Source: Streptomyces caniferus | GTDB taxonomy: Bacteria > Actinomycetota > Actinomycetes > Streptomycetales > Streptomycetaceae | Direction: 5' to 3' | Assembly (NCBI RefSeq): GCF_009811555.1 | Contig: NZ_BLIN01000003.1 | Location: forward strand, 1,178,001 to 1,242,000 | DNA length: 64,000 nt | In this document: positions 32,563 through 40,082 of the stretch, piece after piece | How the letters are laid out: the number at the start of each line of letters is the position of its first letter | How positions within the stretch are numbered: the stretch's first letter is position 1 | Position numbers and translations under genes: made by a program | Notes under the pieces: model-generated | The model's input: only the letters and a program-made list of their open reading frames with translations | The model's database searches: none | Told to the model about the DNA's origin: nothing

Positions 32563-33273
32563 ATGGACAACGGGACTGCCGACGGGGCATCAAACGGGGA
32601 CTCGGCGCACACGGACGATGCACCCTGCGTGAACGGGCACGCCGAGGACCCGGCCGGGCCGTACGCGGGCGGCCCGTGGCGCAACTACTTCCTGATCCTG
32701 CTGGACCGTATCCCCACGCCGATCGCGGTGTGCCGGGCGTACGGCGAGGTGCTGATCGCCAATCCGGCGATGGCAGCGCAGTGGGGGACGGTCCCGGGAC
32801 AGCTGCGCGGACGCAATCTGCTGGACCTCTTCGAGCCCCGCGCGAAGGCACAGCTCGACCGGCTCATCGACGCCCTGCGCCTGGGACGCCGTTCCCGCTA
32901 TCCCATCGAGGTGCGCTGGCGCGACGCGACGGACGGGACCGAGCGGGAAGGGGAACTGACCATCGACCCGGTGGGTGACCCCTCGGTGAACCCGCCCGCC
33001 CTGCTGGCGCTGCTGCGGGTGCGCGAGAGCGCCCCGCAACCGGCACCGCGCGCTGCGGCGAGCCCGGTGGAGGCCCGGATCCTGGCACTGGCGGCGGGCG
33101 GCGCGACCACGGCGTCGATCGGTACGGCACTGGGGCTCACGGTCGACGGGGTGAACTACCACCTCACCCGGCTGGCCCGCCGTTGGCGGGTGCAGGGCCG
33201 TACCGCGCTGGTCGCCAGGGCCTATGTGCTGGGCGTACTGTCCCCGGACAGCTGGCCCCCGGCCCCCGCCTGA
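32563..33273 (+). CDS. PAS-domain LuxR-type transcriptional regulator
   Basis: A 236-residue regulator. A PAS domain occupies about residues 40-150 (FLILLDRIPTPIAVCRAYGE ... LLDLFEPRAKAQLDRLIDAL) and a LuxR-type HTH the C-terminus (VEARILALAAGGATTASIGT, VNYHLTRLARRWRVQGRTAL). The start is the ATG at 32563 with AGAAGGGA upstream, although a long antisense-overlapping frame continues upstream. Very likely controls the divergent CYP102 gene in response to a small-molecule or redox signal. Confidence 0.9.
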   Translation: MDNGTADGASNGDSAHTDDAPCVNGHAEDPAGPYAGGPWRNYFLILLDRIPTPIAVCRAYGEVLIANPAMAAQWGTVPGQLRGRNLLDLFEPRAKAQLDRLIDALRLGRRSRYPIEVRWRDATDGTEREGELTIDPVGDPSVNPPALLALLRVRESAPQPAPRAAASPVEARILALAAGGATTASIGTALGLTVDGVNYHLTRLARRWRVQGRTALVARAYVLGVLSPDSWPPAPA

Positions 33274-33360
33274 CCGCTCCGGGCTCCTGTGCGGCCTCCG
33301 GGGCCCGTGGGCATGGGCCCGGCACCGCGGCCGCACGCATGTGCGGATAACCTCCGTGGT

Positions 33361-33822
33361 GTGGAGGAGAACGCAGCCGCGCCGTTCGAGCGCGGAACGG
33401 ACGGCCCGAAGGTCATCGTCGTCGGCATCGACGGCTCCGACTCGTCGTGGCGTGCCGCCTCGTATGCGGCGGGGCTGGCCAGGCGTCAGTCCTCGAAACT
33501 CGTCCTGGTCTACGTCCAGCCGGTGCTGCCGGCCGGGGCCGCGATGGGCGCCCCGGTCTCGGACGCGACCGACGAGGTCGCCGAGGAGCTGATGGCCGAG
33601 ATCCGACGGGCGACCGAGCGGCTCCAGGGGATCTACAGCCTGCGCTGGGAGTTCCACACCCTGCGTGGCGACCCGTACAACGGCATGGTCCAGATGGCCG
33701 ACGAGCTCAAGGCCGACGCCGTGGTGGTCGGCGCCTCGGAGCAGGCCGGGCACCGCATCATGGGCTCGGTCGCGGTGCGCCTGGTCAAGGCCGGCCGCTG
33801 GCCGGTCACGGTCGTTCCGTAG
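33361..33822 (+). CDS. Universal stress protein (UspA family)
   Basis: A 153-residue USP. The nucleotide-binding signature GIDGSDSSWRAASYAAGLAR and G-x2-G-x9-G(S/T)-type VGASEQAGHRIMGSVAVRLVK with the C-terminal VTVVP are intact, so an ATP-binding USP is likely. Start GTG at 33361 is preferred over a longer 5' extension lacking homology. Single-domain USP; likely part of general stress tolerance. Confidence 0.92.
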   Translation: MEENAAAPFERGTDGPKVIVVGIDGSDSSWRAASYAAGLARRQSSKLVLVYVQPVLPAGAAMGAPVSDATDEVAEELMAEIRRATERLQGIYSLRWEFHTLRGDPYNGMVQMADELKADAVVVGASEQAGHRIMGSVAVRLVKAGRWPVTVVP

Positions 33823-34026
33823 GGCGGCCGCCCCTGGTGCTCCACCGCAGGTCACCGTTCGGCCGCTGCGCGTCCCTTGCCCCCCGGCGCCGCCTCGCCG
33901 GCCGGCCCCCTCGGCGGCGTCCTGACACCCCAGCTCCCGCCCGGGCGCTCCGCTGGTGGGCCGGGTCGCCCTGAGGCACGGTGGACAGTGGACGGGCGGA
34001 GTGCCGCCCCGGCGAGGGAGACCACC

Positions 34027-34242
34027 GTGACCGACCGCACGTATCGCGTGACCGAGATCGTCGGTACGTCCCAGGAGAGCGTGGACGCCGCGATCAGGAA
34101 CGGCATCAAGCGCGCCTCGCAGACCCTGCGCAACCTCGACTGGTTCGAGATCAGCCAGGTCCGCGGGCATATCGTCGACGGCGAGATCGACCACTACCAG
34201 GTCGGCCTGAAGGTCGGGTTCCGGCTCGAGGACGCCGATTGA
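34027..34242 (+). CDS. Dodecin family flavin-binding protein
   Basis: A 71-residue dodecin. The compact beta-alpha-beta2 fold is evident (YRVTEIVGTSQESVDAAIRN, then LRNLDWFEISQVRGHI and YQVGLKVGFRLED). Dodecins form dodecamers that store and protect riboflavin/FMN or CoA (established). Start GTG at 34027 has GGGAG upstream. Lies 200 bp downstream of the USP gene. Confidence 0.93.
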   Translation: MTDRTYRVTEIVGTSQESVDAAIRNGIKRASQTLRNLDWFEISQVRGHIVDGEIDHYQVGLKVGFRLEDAD

Positions 34243-34283
34243 CACCCCTCCCGTGTACGTCTCCCGGCGAGTCCCCGGAGTAT

Positions 34284-34302
34284 TAGGGAGTCGCCTTCCC
34301 TA
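34284..34302. promoter_or_regulatory. Short dyad before the amino-acid permease
   Basis: TAGGGA GTCGCCT TCCCTA, perfect six-base arms, 42 bp after the dodecin stop and 66 bp before the permease ATG. Could be a weak terminator or operator. Confidence 0.3.
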
Positions 34303-34367
34303 GTCGCCCCCGAGGGTCCATGATGATCCGCCGTCGGACCACGACGGAGCGTACGGAGGGATGACGG

Positions 34368-35819
34368 ATGGGGCTGCGCGCGGGACAGGGCATTTTGCGC
34401 CGTAAACCGATCGAGCACATCGAAGAGACGGAAGGCACCGCCAGCGAGCAGCTCACCCGGGCGCTCGGCCTGTGGCAGCTGACGGCCATCGGCGTCGGCG
34501 GCATCATCGGGGCGGGGATCTTCACGCTGGCCGGCACCGTCGCGAACGGGAAGGCCGGGCCCGCGGTCCTGATCTCCTTCCTCATCGCGGGCATCGCGAG
34601 CGCCGCGGCCGCGTTCTCGTACGCCGAATTCGCCGGGCTGATCCCGAAGGCGGGCTCGGCCTACACCTACGGCTACGCGGTCCTCGGTGAGGTGGCGGGC
34701 TGGTTCATCGGCTGGGACCTGCTGCTGGAGTACACCGCGATCGTCGCGGTGGTCGCGATCGGCATCTCCGGCTACTTCGGCTTTCTGCTGGGCGAGTTGG
34801 GCGTCGACCTGCCCGCCTGGATGCTCGGCGCGCCGGGGACGGGGCCGGGGCACCGGGTGGACCTCTTCGCGGCGGTGCTCTGTCTGCTGATCGCCTATCT
34901 GCTGACCCTGGGCATCAAGAACGCCGCGCGCTTCGAGACGATCGTGGTGGCCCTGAAGGTCCTGGTGGTCATCGTCGTGATCGCGGTCGGCTTCTTCCAC
35001 ATCAAGACCTCGAACTACACGCCGTTCTTCCCGTTCGGGGTGAGCGGCGCCTTCACCGGCGCGGCCACCGTCTTCTTCGCCGTCTTCGGCTATGACGCGA
35101 TGAGCACCGCGGCCGAGGAGTCGAAGGACGCCCAGCGCCATATGCCGAAGGCGATCCTGTATTCGCTGGCCATCTCGATGGTGCTGTACGTCCTGGCCTG
35201 CCTGGTGCTGACGGGTATGCAGAACTACAAGCACATCGACCCGGAGAGCGGCTTCTCGTCCGCCTTCAAGTCGGTGGGCCTGAGCGGTCTGGCGGATGTC
35301 ATCGCGGTCGGCGCGATCATCGGCATCCTGACGGTCATGTTCACCTTCATGCTCGGCGTGACCCGGGTGTGGTTCTCGATGAGCCGGGACGGTCTGCTGC
35401 CGAAGTGGTTCGCCAAGACCAGCCCCAAGCACCATGTGCCGACCCGGGTGACCTGGATCGTCGGCTTCGCCTCGGCGCTCATCGCGGGTTTCCTGCCGAT
35501 CGGCGAGGCCGCCGAGCTGACGAACATCGGCATTCTGCTCGCGTTCGTGGTCGTCTGCCTCGCGGTGATCGTGCTCCGCTACAAGCGGCCCGACCTGCCG
35601 CGGACGTTCCGTACCCCGGGCATGCCGGTGGTACCGGCGATCGGGGTGTGCTTCTCGATCTGGCTGATCACGTTCCTGGAATGGCAGACCTGGGTGCGGT
35701 TCGTCATCTGGTTCCTGATCGGCATGGTCGTCTACTTCACGTACTCCTACCGCCGCTCGAACCTGGCACGGGCGGAACGGGAGAGCGCCGGTGGCGGGAG
35801 CGGCGGCAAGCGGCTGTGA
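34368..35819 (+). CDS. APC-family amino-acid permease (cationic amino-acid transporter group)
   Basis: A 483-residue, twelve-TM APC permease in the cytoplasmic membrane, importing an amino acid. The consensus LTAIGVGGIIGAGIFTLAG (TM1), YAEFAGLIPKAGSAYTYGYA (TM3) and FFAVFGYDAMSTAAEESKDA (TM6-7 loop) place it in the YfnA/CAT group. ATG at 34368. A strong bidirectional hairpin follows it. Confidence 0.94.
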   Translation: MGLRAGQGILRRKPIEHIEETEGTASEQLTRALGLWQLTAIGVGGIIGAGIFTLAGTVANGKAGPAVLISFLIAGIASAAAAFSYAEFAGLIPKAGSAYTYGYAVLGEVAGWFIGWDLLLEYTAIVAVVAIGISGYFGFLLGELGVDLPAWMLGAPGTGPGHRVDLFAAVLCLLIAYLLTLGIKNAARFETIVVALKVLVVIVVIAVGFFHIKTSNYTPFFPFGVSGAFTGAATVFFAVFGYDAMSTAAEESKDAQRHMPKAILYSLAISMVLYVLACLVLTGMQNYKHIDPESGFSSAFKSVGLSGLADVIAVGAIIGILTVMFTFMLGVTRVWFSMSRDGLLPKWFAKTSPKHHVPTRVTWIVGFASALIAGFLPIGEAAELTNIGILLAFVVVCLAVIVLRYKRPDLPRTFRTPGMPVVPAIGVCFSIWLITFLEWQTWVRFVIWFLIGMVVYFTYSYRRSNLARAERESAGGGSGGKRL

Positions 35820-35847
35820 GCCACGGCGGCTGACCGCGCGGCAGTGA

Positions 35848-35892
35848 GCGGGCGGGGAACCGGCGGACGACGGCCCGCCGGTCCCCGCCCGC
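35848..35892. terminator. Bidirectional terminator between the permease and the small secreted protein
   Basis: Arms GCGGGCGGGGAACCGGCGG (35848-35866) and CCGCCGGTCCCCGCCCGC (35875-35892) pair with a single bulged A across an eight-base loop. It sits 29 bp after the permease stop and next to the end of the convergent secreted-protein gene. Confidence 0.7.
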
Positions 35893-35900
35893 CCTCGGGA

Positions 35901-36377
35901 TCAGAAGACGAACGGTCCCGGGGACTGCGGAGTGGTGGCGTTGCAGGTGGCCGTGACGCCGAACACCACGACCTTCAGTGAGGTGGCCGCCAGCTTGTCG
36001 CCCGCGGCGACCGTTCCGCTGAGCGGGCCGGTGGAGACCGCTTTGCCGGCCGGGATCGCCGGGTTGTGGCTGCCGGTGAACGTCGTGGTCCCGGAGCCGT
36101 TCTTGGTGAGGGTGAGCGTGGAGCTGACCGTGTTCGCGCCGACGTCTATCGGTGACGTGATCGCCGACGTGGAGAGGCTGATGGTCGCGGCCGTGCCGTT
36201 CTGGGTCGCGGTGAGTGTCGCCGTACCGGAGCCGAAGAAGCCGCAGTTGAACGAGAGGGTGGCGGTGCCGGGGGTCACCGCGGCGGCGGCCGGGGCCATC
36301 GCCAGTGTGCCCGCGGCGGCGACGGCGACGCCGAGCGCCGTACCGAATCCGAGCGTGCCCGATCTGAGGTGTCTCAT
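35901..36377 (-). CDS. Small secreted protein, beta-rich, two cysteines
   Basis: A 158-residue exported protein of unknown function. A signal peptide (GVAVAAAGTLAMAPAAAA) is followed by a mature part rich in Thr, Ser and Gly with strand-like repeats (ATLTATQNGTAATISLSTSA; STLTLTKNGSGTTTFTG) and one N-terminal (NCGFFG) and one C-terminal (TCNATT) cysteine that could form a disulfide. Similar proteins are common in Streptomyces culture fluid; role unknown. ATG at 36377. A 24-bp dyad lies about 140-160 bp upstream. Confidence 0.75.
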   Translation of the reverse strand: MRHLRSGTLGFGTALGVAVAAAGTLAMAPAAAAVTPGTATLSFNCGFFGSGTATLTATQNGTAATISLSTSAITSPIDVGANTVSSTLTLTKNGSGTTTFTGSHNPAIPAGKAVSTGPLSGTVAAGDKLAATSLKVVVFGVTATCNATTPQSPGPFVF

Positions 36378-36513
36378 AGGGGGGTACCGCCTTCTTGAGG
36401 GGGGTGCAGGCCCATGGCGCGGCGTCGGGAGGGGATGCGCGAGGGAACGACAGGCGGCCACGCAGGGGCCCGCGGTCGGATCCCCGGCCGATCACCGTCC
36501 AGATCTGACGGGT

Positions 36514-36537
36514 GGTCAGCGACCTGAATCGCTGACC
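36514..36537. promoter_or_regulatory. Perfect 9-bp-arm dyad in the secreted-protein/GH92 intergenic region
   Basis: GGTCAGCGA CCTGAA TCGCTGACC. Located about 137 bp upstream of the secreted protein and 376 bp before the GH92 gene; may be an operator for the former. Confidence 0.45.
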
Positions 36538-36658
36538 ATTGAGGCACGCGCCCCTGAAGAGAGCAAGGCCGTCATCTCATGATTTTTACGACACCCGGAC
36601 ATGAGTGGAGCAACCCGGGTCCGTCGGCAAGTCGACTACGAGACAACATTTTTGACGA

Positions 36659-36677
36659 GCCATCACCCGGTGATGGC
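36659..36677. promoter_or_regulatory. Palindrome GCCATCACC-C-GGTGATGGC
   Basis: Nineteen-base perfect palindrome with one central base in the 535-bp gap between the secreted protein and GH92. Possible operator or hairpin; function unassigned. Confidence 0.45.
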
Positions 36678-36823
36678 ACAGGCCGGACGCAAGCAGCCGG
36701 CGTCGGCCCACCGCGCACCGCTCCGGGAGGGATCCACCCCCGCTCCGACAGCTCGGGGCGGCCGGTTACCGCCACACCACCTCTTGACGCGCACCTGACC
36801 GGCGCCAAGAATGAGCGCGCTCT

Positions 36824-36835
36824 GACAACGTTGTC
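36824..36835. promoter_or_regulatory. LacI-type operator before the GH92 gene
   Basis: GACAACGTTGTC, a perfect 12-base palindrome (TGACAACGTTGTCG with flanks), 77 bp before the GH92 ATG. This is the shape of operators for LacI-family sugar regulators with a central CG step. No LacI gene is in the window. Confidence 0.6.
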
Positions 36836-36912
36836 GGCCTATCGGGCCGTGCGCGCCCGCGCGCGCCGTCCGACGGGGCCGCGCGGCGACCCGAACCCGG
36901 AGGTCCACATCC

Positions 36913-39294
36913 ATGCCTTGGCTCAGTCGCACCCGGTTGCGCGCCGCGGGCGCGGTGCTGGCGGCCGCACTCATCGGGGGCGCGCTCGCGGCCCCCGCAG
37001 CGCAGGCCGAGCCGCCCGGCGGCCCGCTCACCGACCTGGTCAACCCGTTCATCGGCAGCCGGAACGACGGCAACACCTACCCGGGCGCGGCCGTCCCGTT
37101 CGGCATGGTGCAGCTCTCCCCCGACACCGGCCACACCACCGGCTACGGCTACGACGACGACCACATCCGCGGCTTCAGCTCGGTGCACATCTCCGGCGTC
37201 GGCTGCGGTCTCGGCGGTGACCTGCCGGTGCTGCCCACCACCGGCGACATCACCGAGACCGACTATGCGAAGTACGCGGCCGGCTACGGCCATGACGACG
37301 AGTCGGCCCGGCCGGGGTACTACCGGGTCGGCCTGACGTCCTACGGCGGCATCACCGCCGAGCTGACGGCCACCGCCCGCACCGGCAGGCAGCGCTACAC
37401 CTTCCCGGCCACCGACAAGGCGAATGTGCTGCTCAACACGGGCCAGTCGCTGCACAGGACGGTCTCGACGCGGGTCGAGGTACTGGACTCCCGCACCATC
37501 CGGACCGCCATCACCGGCCGCGGCTTCTGCCAGGACACCAAGCCGTACACCGTCTACACGATCACCCGCTTCGACCGGCCGTTCGCGTCGTACGGAACCT
37601 GGGACGGCGGCAAGGTGACGGCCGGCTCCCGGGACTCCACCGCCACCGGCCGGCACGGGGCCTACGCCCGTTTCGACACCCGCACGGACCGCACCGTCGA
37701 GGCGACCACCGCTCTCAGCTATGTGGACGCGGCGGGCGCGGCCCGCAATCTGCGGGCGGAGGGCGGCGGTTCCTTCGACCGCGCGAAGGCGGCGGCCGAC
37801 GCCGCGTGGGAGCACCGGCTGGGCCTGGTGCGGGCCCGGGGCGGTGACAAGAGCCTGCGCCGCACCTTCTACTCCTCCCTCTACCGGTCCTTCCTCGCAC
37901 CGAACATCGGCAGCGACGTGGACGGCCGCTACACCGGCTGGGACCAGCGGACCCATCGCGCCCAGGGGTTCACGTACTACCAGAACTGGTCGTTGTGGGA
38001 CACCTACCGCACCCAGGCGCAGTTGCTGGCACTGCTGGCGCCGCAGGAGTCCCGCGATATGGCGCTGTCGGTGCTGCGGATCGACAAGGAGAGCGGCTGG
38101 CTGCCCAAGTGGGGCTACGGAACGGTCGAAACGAACATCATGACCGGCGATCCGGTCACTCCGTTCCTCACCAACGCCTACCAGCAGGGACTGCTGCGGG
38201 GGCACGAGGAGGAGGCGTACGCGGCGCTGAAGAAGAACGCCGACGGTGTGCCGCCGGCCGATTCGCCGGCCCTCGGGCGGGAGGCCAACGCGCCGTATCT
38301 GAAGGACGGGTTCGCCCCGTACCTCAAGGGCCGCCCGCACACCAAGCCCGGCGACTCCGACTTCGACCACGGCGCCTCGGCCACCCTCGAATACGCCCTG
38401 TCGGACGCGATGCTGGCGCAGATGGCGCGCGATCTGGGGCACGGCGGGGACGCGGACCGGTATGCGGCCCGTGCTCGCAACTACCGGAACATCTTTGACG
38501 GTTCGACCGGCTTCTTCCGGGCCCGCGACGGGAAGGGCGCCTTCACCGGGCCCGCCGATCCGGCCAAGAGCGAGGGCTTCCACGAGGGCACGTCCTGGCA
38601 GTACCAGTGGCTGGTGCCGCAGGACCTGCCGGGGATGCTGCAGCTGATCGGCGGCAAGGACAGGGCCGAGGAGCGTCTCGACGCGTTCTTCGCCTACCAC
38701 GAGCTGCTGCAGGACCCGGAGAAGACGGCCCGCGAGGTGTGGGTCAACGGACCGTACGACTACTACAACGCGGACAAGTACAACCCGCAGAACGAGCCCG
38801 ACCTCATCGCGCCGTACACCTATCTCTCCACCGGCCACCCCTGGAAGACCACGGATGTGGTGCATGCGGCGCTGACGCTGTTCACCGATGCCCCCACCGG
38901 TATGACCGGAAACGACGATCTGGGGACGATGTCGGCGTGGATGGTGCTCTCCTCGATCGGGGTGTTCCCGGTGCAGCCGGGCACCGACACCTGGGGGCTG
39001 AGCACACCGGTCTTCGACCGGGTGGACCTGACGCTGGACCGTCGCTACTACCCGGCCGGGCACTTCACCGTCACCGCGCCCGGGACGTCCGCCGCCCACC
39101 GTTATGTGCAGTCGGTACGGCTGGACGGCGCCGATCACGACCGGACGTACCTCACCACCGATGAGCTGCGTTCGGGCCGGGAGCTCGCCTTCGCCGTGGG
39201 CACCGAGCCGTCCAGCTGGGGCACCGGCGACCATGCCGCGCCGCCCCCGGTGGGCACCTCATCGGCGCAGCAGCAGCCCGGTCGCCGGCGCTGA
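36913..39294 (+). CDS. Secreted GH92 family glycosidase (alpha-mannosidase type)
   Basis: A 793-residue exported GH92 protein. After a signal peptide (AAGAVLAAALIGGALAAPA) comes the family start (DLVNPFIGSRNDGNTYPGAA, VPFGMVQLSPDTGHTTGYGY), RGFSSVHISGVGCGLGGD, and later SLWDTYRTQAQLLALLAP, EGTSWQYQWLVPQDL and NDDLGTMSAWMVLSSIGVFP, the Ca2+/acid-base regions of GH92. GH92 enzymes are Ca2+-dependent alpha-1,2- or other mannosidases (established); the linkage here is unknown. Its 3' end overlaps the decayed LysE gene on the other strand. A LacI-type palindrome precedes it. Confidence 0.96.
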   Translation: MPWLSRTRLRAAGAVLAAALIGGALAAPAAQAEPPGGPLTDLVNPFIGSRNDGNTYPGAAVPFGMVQLSPDTGHTTGYGYDDDHIRGFSSVHISGVGCGLGGDLPVLPTTGDITETDYAKYAAGYGHDDESARPGYYRVGLTSYGGITAELTATARTGRQRYTFPATDKANVLLNTGQSLHRTVSTRVEVLDSRTIRTAITGRGFCQDTKPYTVYTITRFDRPFASYGTWDGGKVTAGSRDSTATGRHGAYARFDTRTDRTVEATTALSYVDAAGAARNLRAEGGGSFDRAKAAADAAWEHRLGLVRARGGDKSLRRTFYSSLYRSFLAPNIGSDVDGRYTGWDQRTHRAQGFTYYQNWSLWDTYRTQAQLLALLAPQESRDMALSVLRIDKESGWLPKWGYGTVETNIMTGDPVTPFLTNAYQQGLLRGHEEEAYAALKKNADGVPPADSPALGREANAPYLKDGFAPYLKGRPHTKPGDSDFDHGASATLEYALSDAMLAQMARDLGHGGDADRYAARARNYRNIFDGSTGFFRARDGKGAFTGPADPAKSEGFHEGTSWQYQWLVPQDLPGMLQLIGGKDRAEERLDAFFAYHELLQDPEKTAREVWVNGPYDYYNADKYNPQNEPDLIAPYTYLSTGHPWKTTDVVHAALTLFTDAPTGMTGNDDLGTMSAWMVLSSIGVFPVQPGTDTWGLSTPVFDRVDLTLDRRYYPAGHFTVTAPGTSAAHRYVQSVRLDGADHDRTYLTTDELRSGRELAFAVGTEPSSWGTGDHAAPPPVGTSSAQQQPGRRR

Positions 39295-39689
39295 GAAGTA
39301 GAGCACCGCCCAGGGGTAGATCAACGTCAGCCCCGGAAGGCGAGGTAGGACCGGGCGGGACCTCCCAGGACGTCCCGTTCCGGGCCTGTCTGCGTGCCGC
39401 GGTTCCGCAGTGCCCGTACGGCGGTCCGTAACGCCGTACCGAGCAGCAGGACGGCGGCGAGCGCGCGCAGGGGGCCGGCGACCGGTGCGACGGCACGGGA
39501 GAGCGCGGCACCGCCGGCCACCGCGGCCGGCGCGTAGAGGCCGTCGGCGGTCGCCACCCCGAGCGCCGCCGAGGCGCCGACCCGAAAGGAGGTCCGGGCG
39601 GTCACACTCACCAGCAACACCGCGAGCGCACCGACGGGAACGGCCGGCGCATAGCCCGCCCACAGGCCCGGCAGAAAGGCATCGGTCAG
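39259..39689 (-). pseudogene. Decayed LysE-family amino-acid exporter
   Basis: The minus strand from a CTG at 39689 (where an ATG would be expected) gives LTDAFLPGLWAGYAPAVPVG, then VTARTSFRVGASAALGVATA and DGLYAPAAVAGGAALSRAVA, the first half of a LysE/RhtB exporter. It loses frame after RSYLAF near 39335 and resumes in another frame as LTLIYPWAVLYFSAPATG to a stop at 39259. About half the normal length is gone, and it overlaps the GH92 3' end. Non-functional. Confidence 0.7.
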
Positions 39690-39787
39690 GATCTCGCCGG
39701 CCCCCGATCGCCCGCGGGCTGGCGGCGCTGCGCGCGGCCGCGGGCGAACGGGAGGCGAAGGGGGGCTGAGAAGAAGCGGTGCGGACG

Positions 39788-40000
39788 TCAGTCCTGCAGG
39801 GCCTGCCAGAACTCGTCGAAGGACATCTTGCCGTCGCTGTCGGTGTCCTTGGCCCTGATGACCGCCTCGGCGACCGGACCGGTGACGAACGGGTCGCCCA
39901 TCTCGGCCATCGCGTGCTTGAACTCCTCGGGCGTGACCTGGCCGTCGCCGTCCGCGTCGAACCGGTCGAACGCTGCCCTGGCCTTGTCCATGTCTGCCAT
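39788..40000 (-). CDS. EF-hand Ca2+-binding protein (calerythrin/calmodulin-like small protein)
   Basis: A 70-residue protein of two EF-hands: DADGDGQVTPEE (about residues 15-26) and DTDSDGKMSFDE (about 52-63). Both loops have the required Asp/Glu at positions 1, 3, 5 and 12. ATG at 40000. Likely a cytoplasmic calcium buffer or sensor; such small EF-hand genes are common in Streptomyces. Confidence 0.94.
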   Translation of the reverse strand: MADMDKARAAFDRFDADGDGQVTPEEFKHAMAEMGDPFVTGPVAEAVIRAKDTDSDGKMSFDEFWQALQD

Positions 40001-40082
40001 GAGAGGTGCCCCCTTCGTGGTGCTGCGCAGTGCTGCGCGGTGCTGATGACTGCTGATCTGACCTGCGTACATTAGCGGACCG

